Below the pieces are notes generated by a model. The model did no database searches, had not been told where the DNA came from, and was given only the letters and a program-made list of their open reading frames with translations. From Actinoplanes cyaneus (GTDB lineage Bacteria; Actinomycetota; Actinomycetes; Mycobacteriales; Micromonosporaceae), in contig NZ_BOMH01000006.1 of assembly GCF_016862095.1 (NCBI RefSeq), forward strand, positions 51,692 through 115,691: DNA of 64,000 bases, given 5' to 3'. Below are positions 25,313 to 34,546 of this stretch, piece by piece. Numbering within the stretch: the stretch's first letter is position 1; each line of letters starts with the position of its first letter. A program made the position numbers and the translations under genes.

Positions 25313-28300
25313 ATGTCTGAGATCGCCGACGAGACGATCACTCTCGTGCGTCGCTGGCTGAGCGAGGCGTCGACGGTCCCGGTCGGCGGTTCCGCCGCCC
25401 AGCTGGCCGGTCTGCTGCGCGACCCGAAGGGGCTGGCGTTCGCTGTCGGTTTCGTCGACGGCGTGGTCCGCCCCGAGGACCGCAAGGTCAGCGCCAGGGC
25501 CCTGCACGCCCTGGCCGGCGACGTGCCGAGCTTCCTGCCCATGCACCTGAAGGCCGCCGTCAAGCTCGGCGGCGCGCTCGCCCCGATCATGCCCGGCGTG
25601 GTGGTCCCGGTCGCGCGGCGCGCGCTGCGGCACATGGTGGGTCACCTGATCGTCGACGCGACCGACGCCCGGCTCGGCCGCGCGATCCGCAAGATCAGGA
25701 AGCGCGGCGTACGTCTCAACGTCAACCTGCTCGGCGAGGCGGTCCTCGGTCGCGGGGAGGCGTCCCGGCGGCTCGGCGACACCGAGCGCCTGCTGGCCCG
25801 GCCGGACGTCGACTACGTGTCGATCAAGGTGTCGGCCACCGTGGCGCCGCACAACCCGTGGGCGTTCGACGAGGCCGTCGACGACATCACCGAGAAGCTG
25901 CTCCCCCTGTTCACGCTCGCCGCGAAGACGCGCAAGTTCGTGAACCTGGACATGGAGGAGTACAAGGACCTCGACCTCACGATCGCGGTCTTCACCCGGT
26001 TGCTGGACCGGCCCGACCTGCTCGGCCTGGAAGCCGGCATCGTGCTGCAGGCCTACCTGCCGGACGCGCTGAGCGCCATGATCCGCCTGCAGGAGTGGTC
26101 CGCGGCGCGACGCGAGCGCGGCGGCGCCGGGATCAAGGTGCGCCTGGTTAAGGGCGCGAACCTGCCCATGGAGCGGGTCGAGGCGGCGCTGCACGGCTGG
26201 CCGGTCGCCACCTGCGACAGCAAGCAGGCGACCGACACCAACTACAAGCGGGTGCTGGACTACGCACTGCGGCCGGACCGGATCAGGAACGTGCGGCTCG
26301 GCGTGGCCGGGCACAACCTGTTCGACGTGGCGTACGCGTGGACGCTCGCCGGGCAGCGCGGGGTGCGCGACGGCATCGAGTTCGAGATGCTGCTGGGCAT
26401 GGCCGAGGGGCAGGCCGAGGCGGTCCGCCGTGAGGTCGGCGGCCTGCTGCTCTACACGCCGGTGGTGCGGCCCGAGCAGTTCGACGTGGCCATCGCGTAC
26501 CTGATCAGGCGTCTGGAGGAGGGCGCGAGCTCGGACAACTTCATGTCCGCGGTCTTCGAGCTCAACGACAACGCCGCGCTGTTCGAGCGGGAGAAGGAGC
26601 GGTTCCTCGCCTCGCTGCGCGACCTGGACGAGTCGGTTCCGTCGCCGAACCGGGTGGTGGACCGGTTCGCCGCGACGAAGCGCGCGGAGATCGGATACTT
26701 CGCGAACACCCCGGACACCGACCCGGCGGTCACCGAGAACCGCACCCGGATCCGGGCGATCCTGGAGCGCGTGCCCGCCTCGACGCTGGGTTCCGGCCTG
26801 CACACGATCGAGTCGCGGGCCGAGCTCGACGCCGCCATGGAGAAGGCCGCCGCCGCGAGCTGGGGCGGGGCGGACCGCCGCGCCGTCCTGCACCGGGTCG
26901 GCGAGGCGCTGGAGAGCCATCGCGACGTTCTCCTCGAGGTGATGGCCGCCGAGGCGGGCAAGACGATCGACCAGGCCGACCCCGAGGTCTCCGAGGCGAT
27001 CGACTTCGCCCACTACTACGCGGAGCTCTCGGCCGACACGCCGGACGGCGCGACCCCGGTCCCGGCCCGCCTCACGCTGGTCACTCCCCCGTGGAACTTC
27101 CCGGTCGCGATCCCGGCCGGCTCGATGCTGGCCGCCCTCGCCGCCGGCTCCGCCGTCGTGATCAAGCCGGCCGCCCCCGCCGAACGCTGCGGGACGGTTC
27201 TGGCCGGCATCGTCCGGGACGCCCTCGCCGCGGCCGGCGCCGACCCCGACCTGGTCACGCTGCTCCAGGTCGACGAGGGCACGCTCGGCCGGCAGCTGAT
27301 CGCCCACCCGCTCGTCGACCGGGTGATCCTCACCGGCGCCTACGAGACCGCGGAGCTCTTCCGCTCGTTCCGCGAGGACCTGCCGCTGCTCGCCGAGACC
27401 AGCGGCAAGAACGCGATCATCGTGACCCCCAGCGCCGACCTGGACCTCGCCGTCAAGGACGTCGTCTCCTCCGCGTTCGGGCACGCCGGTCAGAAGTGCT
27501 CGGCCGCGTCGCTGGTCGTCCTGGTCGGCTCGGTCGCGCGGTCCGAACGTTTCCGGACACAGCTGCTCGACGCGGTGTCGTCGCTCGAGGTCGGCCTCCC
27601 GACCGAGCTGCGCACCCAGGTCGGCCCGCTGGTCGAGCCGGCCGCCGGCAAGCTCCTCGAGGGGCTGACCACGCTCGGCGCCGGGGAACGCTGGCTGCTG
27701 GAGCCCGAGAAGCTCGACGACAGCGGCCGGCTGTGGCGCCCGGGGATCCGGGACGGCGTGCGGCGCGGCTCGGCGTACCACAAAACCGAGTACTTCGGCC
27801 CGATCCTCGGGATCATGACGGCGGACACCCTCGACGAGGCGATCGACCTGGTCAACGACGTCGACTACGGGCTGACCTCGGGCCTGCACTCGCTCGACGC
27901 GGACGAGGCGCGCACCTGGCTCGACCGGGTCCAGGCCGGCAACCTCTACGTCAACCGGGGCACCACCGGCGCGATCGTGCGCCGGCAGCCGTTCGGTGGC
28001 TGGAAGCGGTCAGCAGTCGGCGCCGGCACCAAGGCGGGCGGCCCGAACTACCTGGTCGGGCTGAGCGGCTGGGCTCCGGCTCCGGCGCTGATCCAGGAGG
28101 AGATCAAGGATTCGCGCGTACGGTCGTTGCTCGCGACCGCCGCGACCCACCTGACCCCGGAACAGCTGGAATCGGTCACGCGCGCCGCCGGCAGCGACGC
28201 CGCCGCGTGGGCCGCCGGCTTCGGCCGTGCCACCGACGTCTCCGCGCTCGGCGTCGAACGCAACGTCCTGCGGTACCTGCCCACGCCGGTGACCGTCCGC

Positions 28301-28663
28301 CTGTCCGCGGGCGCGCCGATCGCCGACCTGGTGCGGGTCGTCGCCGCCGGGCTCCTCGCCGGCGCCCCGCTGCGGGTGTCGTCGGCCACGGCGCTGCCCG
28401 CCGGCCTGGTCCCGGACGCGGTCGTGGAATCCGACGCCGACTTCGCGTCCGGGCTGGCCGGGGTGAACCGGGTGCGCCTGATCGGCGACTCGGCGACGGC
28501 GCTCGCCGCGGCCACCGGCGGCCGCCCGGACCTGGCGATCTGGGCCGGGCCGGTGGTCGAGGCCGGGCGGGTGGAGCTGCTGCCGTTCCTGCGCGAGCAG
28601 GCGATCAGCATCACCGCGCACCGCTTCGGCAACCCCCTGCCGATGGCCGCCGAGGTCCTCTAG
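25313..28663 (+). CDS. putA: Bifunctional proline dehydrogenase / L-glutamate gamma-semialdehyde dehydrogenase
   Basis: 1116 aa, ATG with AGGAG upstream. The N-terminal half is the FAD-dependent proline dehydrogenase barrel (YVSIKVSATVAPHNPW, then NLDMEEYKDLDLT, and KVRLVKGANLPMER). The C-terminal half is the NAD-dependent aldehyde dehydrogenase: TPPWNFPVAIPAG, LLAETSGKNAIIV, and the nucleophile Cys729 in GHAGQKCSAAS. No N-terminal ribbon-helix-helix DNA-binding domain is present, as usual for actinobacterial PutA. It oxidises proline to glutamate in two steps with substrate channelling. The divergent LysR gene and the dyad between them suggest proline-dependent control. Its stop overlaps the next gene's stop by four bases. 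Confidence 0.96.
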   Translation: MSEIADETITLVRRWLSEASTVPVGGSAAQLAGLLRDPKGLAFAVGFVDGVVRPEDRKVSARALHALAGDVPSFLPMHLKAAVKLGGALAPIMPGVVVPVARRALRHMVGHLIVDATDARLGRAIRKIRKRGVRLNVNLLGEAVLGRGEASRRLGDTERLLARPDVDYVSIKVSATVAPHNPWAFDEAVDDITEKLLPLFTLAAKTRKFVNLDMEEYKDLDLTIAVFTRLLDRPDLLGLEAGIVLQAYLPDALSAMIRLQEWSAARRERGGAGIKVRLVKGANLPMERVEAALHGWPVATCDSKQATDTNYKRVLDYALRPDRIRNVRLGVAGHNLFDVAYAWTLAGQRGVRDGIEFEMLLGMAEGQAEAVRREVGGLLLYTPVVRPEQFDVAIAYLIRRLEEGASSDNFMSAVFELNDNAALFEREKERFLASLRDLDESVPSPNRVVDRFAATKRAEIGYFANTPDTDPAVTENRTRIRAILERVPASTLGSGLHTIESRAELDAAMEKAAAASWGGADRRAVLHRVGEALESHRDVLLEVMAAEAGKTIDQADPEVSEAIDFAHYYAELSADTPDGATPVPARLTLVTPPWNFPVAIPAGSMLAALAAGSAVVIKPAAPAERCGTVLAGIVRDALAAAGADPDLVTLLQVDEGTLGRQLIAHPLVDRVILTGAYETAELFRSFREDLPLLAETSGKNAIIVTPSADLDLAVKDVVSSAFGHAGQKCSAASLVVLVGSVARSERFRTQLLDAVSSLEVGLPTELRTQVGPLVEPAAGKLLEGLTTLGAGERWLLEPEKLDDSGRLWRPGIRDGVRRGSAYHKTEYFGPILGIMTADTLDEAIDLVNDVDYGLTSGLHSLDADEARTWLDRVQAGNLYVNRGTTGAIVRRQPFGGWKRSAVGAGTKAGGPNYLVGLSGWAPAPALIQEEIKDSRVRSLLATAATHLTPEQLESVTRAAGSDAAAWAAGFGRATDVSALGVERNVLRYLPTPVTVRLSAGAPIADLVRVVAAGLLAGAPLRVSSATALPAGLVPDAVVESDADFASGLAGVNRVRLIGDSATALAAATGGRPDLAIWAGPVVEAGRVELLPFLREQAISITAHRFGNPLPMAAEVL

Positions 28664-29283
28664 ACGACGGAGAAGCCGGGCGGGAGTGGTTCCCGCCCGG
28701 TCAAGGCCTTCAGGAGTGGGACTCCGGAGCCGACGCCGAGGGCCGTCCGGGACGCCAGGGCGAGGGACTCGGCGAGCGTCTCCACCGGCAGCTCGTACTC
28801 CACGCCGATCACCGCGGCCGCGTCGAGACCGTGCACGACCAGCTCGAACGTACGGGTCGGGATCCAGTCGCGGACCCGCATGCCGCCGGCCGCGCTGATG
28901 ATCACGTCGTCGTCGTTGACCCGGGACAGCGCCTCGGTGGCCCGGCCGATCAGGGTGCTGACCTCCTCGGCCGGCTCGTCGCCGAGCTGACCGGCGCTGG
29001 CGCGGGCGTCCTCGGTCGACGCGGCGTGCGCGGCGGCGACCAGGTCGGCGGGCGCCGACCGCGCGTACGCGAAATAGCCCTCGGGGGTCGCGACCTCGAT
29101 CACCGGCGCCCGGGTGGCGAGCACGCCGGGCACCTGGCGCAGGGCCGAGCTGACCGTGTGGCCGAGCAGTTCGCGCAGGGTCCACTCGCCGAGACCGGGG
29201 TCGTCGAGGCGGCCGGGCGGGACGGCGGCGACGAGCCCGGCGTACGCGATCGCGGCGGACCGGTAGGTGCGACGGAAATCCAT
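28660..29283 (-). CDS. Maleylpyruvate isomerase / DinB-fold mycothiol-type protein
   Basis: 207 aa. The N-terminal four-helix-bundle pattern is FRRTYRSAAIAYAGLVAAV, then GLGEWTLRELLGHTVSSA, where the conserved His lies in the WTLRELLGHT motif. A second motif (TRTFELVVHGLDAAAVIG) has the H-x-x-D pair. This is the MDMPI N-terminal family; characterised members are mycothiol-dependent enzymes with a bound metal. The specific reaction is unknown. It is convergent with putA. Confidence 0.75.
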   Translation of the reverse strand: MDFRRTYRSAAIAYAGLVAAVPPGRLDDPGLGEWTLRELLGHTVSSALRQVPGVLATRAPVIEVATPEGYFAYARSAPADLVAAAHAASTEDARASAGQLGDEPAEEVSTLIGRATEALSRVNDDDVIISAAGGMRVRDWIPTRTFELVVHGLDAAAVIGVEYELPVETLAESLALASRTALGVGSGVPLLKALTGREPLPPGFSVV

Positions 29284-29328
29284 CTCACCAATCTGCCAGA
29301 TCCGCGGGACCCGGTCGCGGCCCGAAGA

Positions 29329-29772
29329 TCACCAGTCGGCCAGATCCGCCCGCGGTGGGAAGGCCGCGATCTCGGCCGCCCAGTCCCCGGCGGCCCGGAC
29401 CAGCATCTCCGGGGTGACCTCCAGCCGGATCCGGTGCACGCGGCCGGATCCGTTCCCCCGCAGCCACGGCGGCAACGTCTCCTGGGAGAACGCCACCTCC
29501 AGCAGGTCTCCGGGCAGCTGCCGGAACGCCACGTTCGGCTCGATGAACTCCAGCGCGGCAGCGACGTCGCGGCGCCCCAGCCAGTCGGCCAGGGTGATCG
29601 CCTCGGCCACGGTCAGGCACGGGGTCTCGGCCTGCCAGGTGTTGCCGTGGTGGTCGGCCGCCGCGACCGACACCACGAGCCAGTCGTCGAGCGGGCCGTC
29701 GGGCTCCTCCTCGAACTCGTAGCGCAGGGGCCGCATCGACAGCCAGCCACCGGTCTCCGAAGCGATCTGCAT
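29329..29772 (-). CDS. Hypothetical protein, possibly WapI-immunity-like
   Basis: 147 aa. Acidic, beta-rich looking protein (DGPLDDWLVVSVAAADHHGN, TWQAETPCLTVAEAITLADWL, ALEFIEPNVAFRQL). The order of a beta-sheet half, a D-W-L segment and an E-P-N-x-x-F segment recalls the small WapI-type immunity proteins of actinobacteria, but no toxin gene is nearby. No signal peptide. Function not established. Confidence 0.5.
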   Translation of the reverse strand: MQIASETGGWLSMRPLRYEFEEEPDGPLDDWLVVSVAAADHHGNTWQAETPCLTVAEAITLADWLGRRDVAAALEFIEPNVAFRQLPGDLLEVAFSQETLPPWLRGNGSGRVHRIRLEVTPEMLVRAAGDWAAEIAAFPPRADLADW

Positions 29773-29817
29773 AACAGCATTGTCCCGGCTCAGAGGCCTG
29801 CCGGGTAACGTTCGAGC

Positions 29818-30420
29818 GTGCTTCTACCGCTTCCGCCGGGCGACTTCCAGGCCTACCTGTTCGACTGCGACGGCACCATCACCGACTCCATGCCGGTGCA
29901 CTACCAGGCCTGGCAGGAGGCGCTCGCCGAGTGGGGCGCCGACTTCCCGGAGGACCTGTTCTACGCGTGGGGCGGCCGGCCGGCGGCGGACATCATCGTC
30001 GACCTGAACGCGCGGCAGGGGCTGGCCATGCCGGTCGCCACCGTGAACGAGCACCGGGAGTCGCTGTTCCAGTCCCGCCTGGCCACGGTCCAGGCGGTGC
30101 CCGGCGTGCTGCAGCACCTCCAGGACGCGTACGGCCGGGTGCCCTTCGCCGTCGTCTCCGGCAGCACCCGGGACTCGGTGACCGCGTCCCTGACCGCGCT
30201 CGGCCTGCTGGACCGCTTCCCGGTGCTGGTCTGCGCCGAGGACTACGCGAACCCGAAGCCGGACCCGGAGCCCTACCTGACCGCCGCCCGCCTGCTCGGC
30301 GCCGACCCGGCGACGTGCGTGGTCTTCGAGGACACCGAGCTGGGCGTCCAGGCGGCGAAGGCGGCCGGCATGGCGTACGTCAAGGTTCCACCGCCCTGGG
30401 AGCGCGCCGGCGCCGGTTAG
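29818..30420 (+). CDS. HAD-superfamily hydrolase, beta-phosphoglucomutase-like
   Basis: 200 aa from GTG. Motif I is LFDCDGTITDSMPVH (nucleophile Asp and acid Asp), motif II is VVSGSTRDSV, motif III is the Lys in NPKPDPEPYL, and motif IV is VVFEDTELGVQAA. The helical cap between motifs I and II matches the beta-phosphoglucomutase / phosphatase subclass. The likely role is a small-molecule phosphatase or phosphomutase. It is followed 11 bases later by an RraA-family gene, so the two are probably an operon. Confidence 0.9.
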   Translation: MLLPLPPGDFQAYLFDCDGTITDSMPVHYQAWQEALAEWGADFPEDLFYAWGGRPAADIIVDLNARQGLAMPVATVNEHRESLFQSRLATVQAVPGVLQHLQDAYGRVPFAVVSGSTRDSVTASLTALGLLDRFPVLVCAEDYANPKPDPEPYLTAARLLGADPATCVVFEDTELGVQAAKAAGMAYVKVPPPWERAGAG

Positions 30421-30431
30421 GATCGGCGGCC

Positions 30432-31046
30432 ATGAGCGCCTTCACCGAGATCCCCCCGACCACGCTGGCCGACGTCCTGGGGCGGGAGCAGGTGATGAAC
30501 ATCGGGATCCGGCCGCTCTGGGGCCCGGTGCCGCGCGTCGCCGGGCCGGCGTTCACGGTCCGCTGCGAGCCGGGCGACAACCTGATGCTGCACGCCGCGA
30601 TCTACCGTGCCGAGCCCGGTTCGGTGATCGTCGTCGAGTCCGGCGACCTGGACTACGCCCTCGCGGGCGGCAACGTCTGCGCTGTCGCGCACCGGCGCGG
30701 GGTGGCGGCGTTCGTGCTGGACGGCCTGATCCGGGACCTCGGCGAGGTGCGCGAGATCGGCTTCCCGGTCTTCGCGCGGGGCGTCATCCCGATCCCGGGC
30801 ACGAAGAGCCGGCTGGGCTCGCACGGTGACCGCGTGCGCTGCGGCGGGGTCACGGTGAACCCGGGCGACCTGGTCGTCGCGGACGAGGAGGGCATCGTCG
30901 TCGTGCCGGCCGGTCGCCACGACGAGATCCTGGCGTCCGCCCGGGCCAAACTGACCGCGGAGGAGACGACGACGCTCGACGACTGGGAGGCCGCGCACCG
31001 CGCCAGGATCGAGAAGACCCTCGGCGCGTACGGTTTCTCGCTCTGA
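30432..31046 (+). CDS. RraA-family protein (4-hydroxy-4-methyl-2-oxoglutarate aldolase-like)
   Basis: 204 aa from ATG 30432. Family motifs: LAGGNVCAVAHRRGVAAFVLDGLIRDL, with the G-G and R-D residues of the aldolase/decarboxylase active site, and a C-terminal VNPGDLVVADEEGIVVVPA. Members either cleave 4-hydroxy-4-methyl-2-oxoglutarate / oxaloacetate or inhibit RNase E. With the catalytic residues present, an aldolase or decarboxylase activity is more likely here. It lies directly behind the HAD gene. Confidence 0.88.
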   Translation: MSAFTEIPPTTLADVLGREQVMNIGIRPLWGPVPRVAGPAFTVRCEPGDNLMLHAAIYRAEPGSVIVVESGDLDYALAGGNVCAVAHRRGVAAFVLDGLIRDLGEVREIGFPVFARGVIPIPGTKSRLGSHGDRVRCGGVTVNPGDLVVADEEGIVVVPAGRHDEILASARAKLTAEETTTLDDWEAAHRARIEKTLGAYGFSL

Positions 31047-31061
31047 CCCGGGGCCCGGCGG

Positions 31062-32039
31062 CTACCAGCGGTTCCGGGCCTCCTCGGCCCAGCCGGTGAG
31101 CCCGTCCAGGTCGATCTTCTGACCGTCGGCGCCGCGGGCCCAGCCGGAGAACCGCCCGAAGCACTGGTGCGTCTCGCCGGCCACGACGCCGAGGTTCGTC
31201 CTGGCGACCCGCTCGTGGAACGGCTCGAACGTGACGTCGACGCCGTGGCCGGTGACCCGCCACGGTTTGAGCCGATCGGCACGGTCGTACTCCCAGCGCA
31301 GCTCCGCGCCGATCTTGTGGAGCCGGCCGTCCTCGAAGACGGCGTTCTCCGTGGTGCCGGTGCCGTCGGTCCACGTGCCACCGAGCTGGATCGCCCGCCC
31401 GGGGCCGGCGCCGGCGGCCCAGTTCCACGTCGCCGCGTACGGCCAGCGGCCCCGCCCGTGGTCCAGGGTCGCGAACGACCCGGGCGGCACCACGTGCTCG
31501 ACGCCACCGGCCACGATGGTGCCGTGGACGGGGCGCCCGACGTCCTTCACCGTGTACTGGAAGCGGCTGCGGCTCCACGCGACCACGACACCGAGGGAGT
31601 CACGGCCCTCGACCGCCGGCATGGTGAGGTCGAGCGTCAGGTCACGGGAGTGGGCCTTCACGGTCGTACCGTCGGCGTTCTGATCAATCTCGATGCTTAG
31701 GCCGCCGCCGGAGGCCGCCACCCGGCCCGATCCGCTGCGGTCCGGGAGGATCACGCCGCGGGCCAGCGGGACTGTCGCGTCGACGACGGTCTCCCGTCCG
31801 CTGATCCGGTCGAGCAGGTAGAGACCGTGCACGCCGGCATAGTCCAGGCTGGACACGACGACCCCGGCGATGTGCGCGGGGGTCACGACGCCCCAGTACT
31901 CCCAGCGCTTGTTGCGGCCCCAGCCGCGCAGGTTGGCACGGTGCAGCGGCTTGCGGCTCCAGCCGACCGCCGCCGGGTTCAGACGGCCGTCCGGCAGGCA
32001 CAGGTCGACCGGCTCGGTGATCTGGATCTCGTGCGTCAC
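31062..32039 (-). CDS. DUF2804-domain protein
   Basis: 325 aa covering the whole of the DUF2804 family. Recognisable segments are NPAAVGWSRKPLHRANLRGW near residue 21, NKRWEYWGVVTP, and the C-terminal THQCFGRFSGWARGADG. These proteins look like beta-barrel, lipocalin-like (carotenoid hydratase-related) folds in which the last motif caps the barrel. No signal peptide. Function unknown; lipid or isoprenoid binding is a reasonable guess only. It is convergent with the RraA gene, 15 bases apart. Confidence 0.82.
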   Translation of the reverse strand: MTHEIQITEPVDLCLPDGRLNPAAVGWSRKPLHRANLRGWGRNKRWEYWGVVTPAHIAGVVVSSLDYAGVHGLYLLDRISGRETVVDATVPLARGVILPDRSGSGRVAASGGGLSIEIDQNADGTTVKAHSRDLTLDLTMPAVEGRDSLGVVVAWSRSRFQYTVKDVGRPVHGTIVAGGVEHVVPPGSFATLDHGRGRWPYAATWNWAAGAGPGRAIQLGGTWTDGTGTTENAVFEDGRLHKIGAELRWEYDRADRLKPWRVTGHGVDVTFEPFHERVARTNLGVVAGETHQCFGRFSGWARGADGQKIDLDGLTGWAEEARNRW

Positions 32040-32910
32040 GCGCGCAGGCTACCGCCGGTCCGGTCCGGGATCCCGGCCAGGGATGGTCAGATGTCAAGCA
32101 GAACGGCCGGTGACCGGCGAGACGGTCGTTTCCGGCTCGTTACCATCCGTCCGGAAGCCTTGCCATCCATGCACACTCATCAATAATGAGCGCCATGAGA
32201 GGAGCCGAGAGCGGAGCCCGCGCCAAGGATTCACACCCGGCGGCGCAGCCCCGCCCACCCGACCAGACCTGCCCATCGACCCCGGCGGAGCGGGTGATGC
32301 CATGAACGAGGTGGCGCACCCAGAAGCCCTGGACCAACCCTCCCGCGTACGCCGGAGCCCCCAGCCCCGCCCCGCGAACCGCACCGGCCCGACCCGTCCG
32401 GCGGGCCGCAGAACCACGCGCACGGCCCCCTGCACGCGCCGTACCCCGGCCGGCCCGGCGTCAACCGCCGCACCCCGGGAAGATCCGACTCCGCCCGCCG
32501 CCCGGGAAACCCCCGTCGACGCCGTGGGCCGCGAATCGCCCCGTTCCGTGAGGTCCGCCCGTCCGCCGGCGTCGTCCTGCCCGACCTCCGCGAGACCCAT
32601 CAGGTGCACGCCCCCGAGCTGTCCGCCGACGGGGGCGAGCCGGCCTCCCGTGGGGCCGGGTGGTCGCCGTACCACCGACTTCGATCGCGGAGCCGCGAGC
32701 GGCGGCAGTCACCGCGCGCCGGGCCTCGCCCGCCCGGCCGGACGCGCACCCCGCGCCGCCCTGCCGCCCAGCGCCACGCCGGTCGCCGCGGCCCGCCCAC
32801 CACCTGCCCGCCCCGCGGCGCATTCCCGTGGTGATCAAGATCGACTTTGGTTGGCGAAGTGACGTCAGCGGGTAAAGGCTGGGGTCACAACGCCGACCAC
32901 AGGGGGAAAC
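32040..32910. other. Long C-rich intergenic region
   Basis: 871 bases between the DUF2804 start and the aldo/keto reductase start. Open frames exist on both strands but have compositions dominated by Pro/Arg/Ala, no domain signature and no plausible ribosome site. The plus strand from about 32200 to 32830 is C-rich and G-poor. No repeats or strong hairpins were seen. The reductase ribosome site (CAGGGGGAAAC) lies at the right end. Confidence 0.55.
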
Positions 32911-33735
32911 ATGCCCGTCATTCCCACCATCGAGCTGAACAACGGGATCGCCATGCCGCAGGTCGGTTATGGCGTGTTCCAGATCCCGGAGGACGAGACC
33001 GCGCAGGCGGTGACCCACGCGCTGGAAGCCGGTTACCGCAGCATCGACACCGCGGCCGCCTACGGCAACGAGTCCGGCGTCGGCGCCGCACTGAAGGCCT
33101 CCGGGATCGCCCGCGACGAGCTGTTCATCACGACCAAGCTGTGGAACAGCGACCAGGGCTACGACAGCACACTGCGCGCCTTCGACGCGAGCCTCGGCCG
33201 GCTCGGCCTCGACCACCTCGACCTCTACCTGATCCACTGGCCGACCCCGAAGCACGGGAAGTACCTGGACACCTGGCGAGCCCTGCAGAAGGTCCACGAG
33301 GAGGGGCGGGTCCGCGCGATCGGCGTCTCCAACTTCCTGCCGTCGCACCTGCGCGCGGTCGCCGACCTGGGCGGCGTCCTCCCCGCGGTCAACCAGATCG
33401 AGGTGCACCCGGCGCTGCAGCAGCGGGACGCGCAGGAGGCCAACCGCGCGCTGGGCGTGGTCACCGAGGCGTGGAGCCCGCTCGCCCAGGCCGGAGTGCT
33501 CGACAACCCGGCCGTCACCGGGATCGCCACGGCCGTCGACCGCACGCCCGCGCAGGTCGTGCTCCGCTGGCACGTCCAGCAGGGCCGGGTGATCATCCCG
33601 AAGTCCGTCACGCCGTCCCGGATCCAGGAGAACCTGGACCTCTTCGACTTCGAGCTGTCCGACGATCAGCTGGCGGCGATCGACGCGCTGGAGAGCGACG
33701 GGCGCACCGGCCCACACCCCGACTTCTTCAACTGA
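32911..33735 (+). CDS. Aldo/keto reductase
   Basis: 274 aa, ATG with AGGGGGAAAC upstream. The catalytic tetrad is present: Asp and Tyr in SIDTAAAYGNE, Lys in FITTKLW, His in LYLIHWP. NADPH-binding residues lie in VIIPKSVTPSRIQENL. The length and the LPAVNQIEVHPALQQ segment match the 2,5-diketo-gluconate reductase / AKR5-like group. It reduces aldehydes, ketones or sugars; the exact substrate is not predictable. Confidence 0.93.
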   Translation: MPVIPTIELNNGIAMPQVGYGVFQIPEDETAQAVTHALEAGYRSIDTAAAYGNESGVGAALKASGIARDELFITTKLWNSDQGYDSTLRAFDASLGRLGLDHLDLYLIHWPTPKHGKYLDTWRALQKVHEEGRVRAIGVSNFLPSHLRAVADLGGVLPAVNQIEVHPALQQRDAQEANRALGVVTEAWSPLAQAGVLDNPAVTGIATAVDRTPAQVVLRWHVQQGRVIIPKSVTPSRIQENLDLFDFELSDDQLAAIDALESDGRTGPHPDFFN

Positions 33736-33748
33736 CCTCGCGGGTACG

Positions 33749-33883
33749 GCGGGTGCCCGCCCCTTCGCAGGCGGCGCCGCACGCCCCGAACCCGCACCGC
33801 GGGTGCCCGCCCTTCACAGGCGGCGCCGCACGCCTCGACCCAGCACCGGGGGCCCGCCCCTTCCCGGGCGGCGCCGCGCGGCC
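33749..33883. repeat. Three ~36-bp direct repeats, period ~50
   Basis: Copies at 33749-33785, 33799-33834 and 33848-33883 share GGGTGCCCGCCC, then TTC, then CAGGCGGCGCCGCACG-like sequence; the third is the most diverged. They directly precede palindrome copy D. Confidence 0.85.
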
Positions 33884-33921
33884 CGGGCCCGGTGCGAGGC
33901 TGCGGCCGCGCCCCGGCTGCC

Positions 33922-33976
33922 CAGCTGGTGCTCATGGACGTTATTCGTGCCTCATAACGTCCATGAGCGCCAGCTG
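33922..33976. repeat. Long palindrome, copy D
   Basis: 23-bp arms with one mismatch around a 9-nt centre. The left arm is CAGCTGGTGCTCATGG then ACGTTAT; the right arm begins ATAACGTCCATGAGC. The variable stem base pair here is A-T, where copy A has T-A and copy C has G-C. Confidence 0.95.
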
Positions 33977-34136
33977 ACACCGTGCGGCGCCTTGCCCGCC
34001 CGGCCATGCACCCGCCTCGCGGTGCGGGCCCTCAGGAGCAGCTGCCACGCGGCTCGGGGCAGCGGTGCCGGGCGCGCGGTGCGGTCGGCCACTTCCCTTG
34101 AGGTGGGCCGGTTGCTGCCGATGGAGGAGAACCGCC

Positions 34137-34229
34137 GTGGGCGGCCAGCTCACAGACGCCCCTCAGCAACCTCACAAGCTGGCGCGTCACAGTGGGTGCA
34201 CATCCCCCGGCACACCTGGAGGTAAGTGA
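34137..34229 (+). CDS. Possible 30-codon leader frame before YggT
   Basis: GTG at 34137 preceded by GGAGGAGAACCGCC, ending in TGA that overlaps the YggT ATG (TGATG). The peptide would be VGGQLTDAPQQPHKLARH and 12 more residues. Spacing suggests translational coupling, but G/C at codon third positions is only about 60 percent, well below neighbouring genes. A second short frame (from ATG at 34121) overlaps it. Uncertain. Confidence 0.2.
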   Translation: MGGQLTDAPQQPHKLARHSGCTSPGTPGGK

Positions 34230-34501
34230 TGGGTCTCCTCGGAATTCTCGACCTGGCCCTGCTGATCGTGCAGTTCCTGCTGATCGCCCGGGCGGTGCTG
34301 GACTGGAGCGTGGTGCTGGCCGGCCCGGCGATGCCGGGCTCGATCAGATCACGGGTCTCCGGCGGAGTGTTCGCGGTGACCGAGCCGATCCTGGCACCGG
34401 TCCGGCGGCTGGTCCCGCCGCTACGGGCCGGCGGGATGTCGATCGACCTGTCGTTCATACTGGTCTTCTTCGCGGTGGTTATCCTGCGCTCGTTCATCTG
34501 A
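34229..34501 (+). CDS. YggT-family small membrane protein
   Basis: 90 aa, ATG with GGAGG six bases upstream. Two hydrophobic segments (LLGILDLALLIVQFLLIARAVLDW and SFILVFFAVVILRSF) flank a cytoplasmic loop with FAVTEPILAPVRRLVPPL, the YggT signature. In many actinobacteria the homologue sits in the cell-division cluster near sepF; here it is away from any division gene, so it is probably a paralogue. The role is membrane-associated and not well defined. Confidence 0.88.
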   Translation: MGLLGILDLALLIVQFLLIARAVLDWSVVLAGPAMPGSIRSRVSGGVFAVTEPILAPVRRLVPPLRAGGMSIDLSFILVFFAVVILRSFI

Positions 34502-34546
34502 CCGGTCGTTGGCGAGGCGGTCGCCCACCTGACGGGTCACCGCCGA

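Larger units (their letters stand above)
33736..34136. other. Intergenic repeats plus palindrome
   Basis: The gene-free part between the aldo/keto reductase and YggT. It holds three G+C-rich direct repeats, palindrome copy D, and a Shine-Dalgarno-like GGAGGAGA near 34123 preceding a doubtful 30-codon frame. No other coding signal was found. Confidence 0.6.

Noticed and set aside
32094..32862. Open frames on both strands between the DUF2804 and aldo/keto reductase genes
   Set aside because: Pro/Arg/Gly-rich products, no motif, no ribosome site, and no consistent third-position bias.
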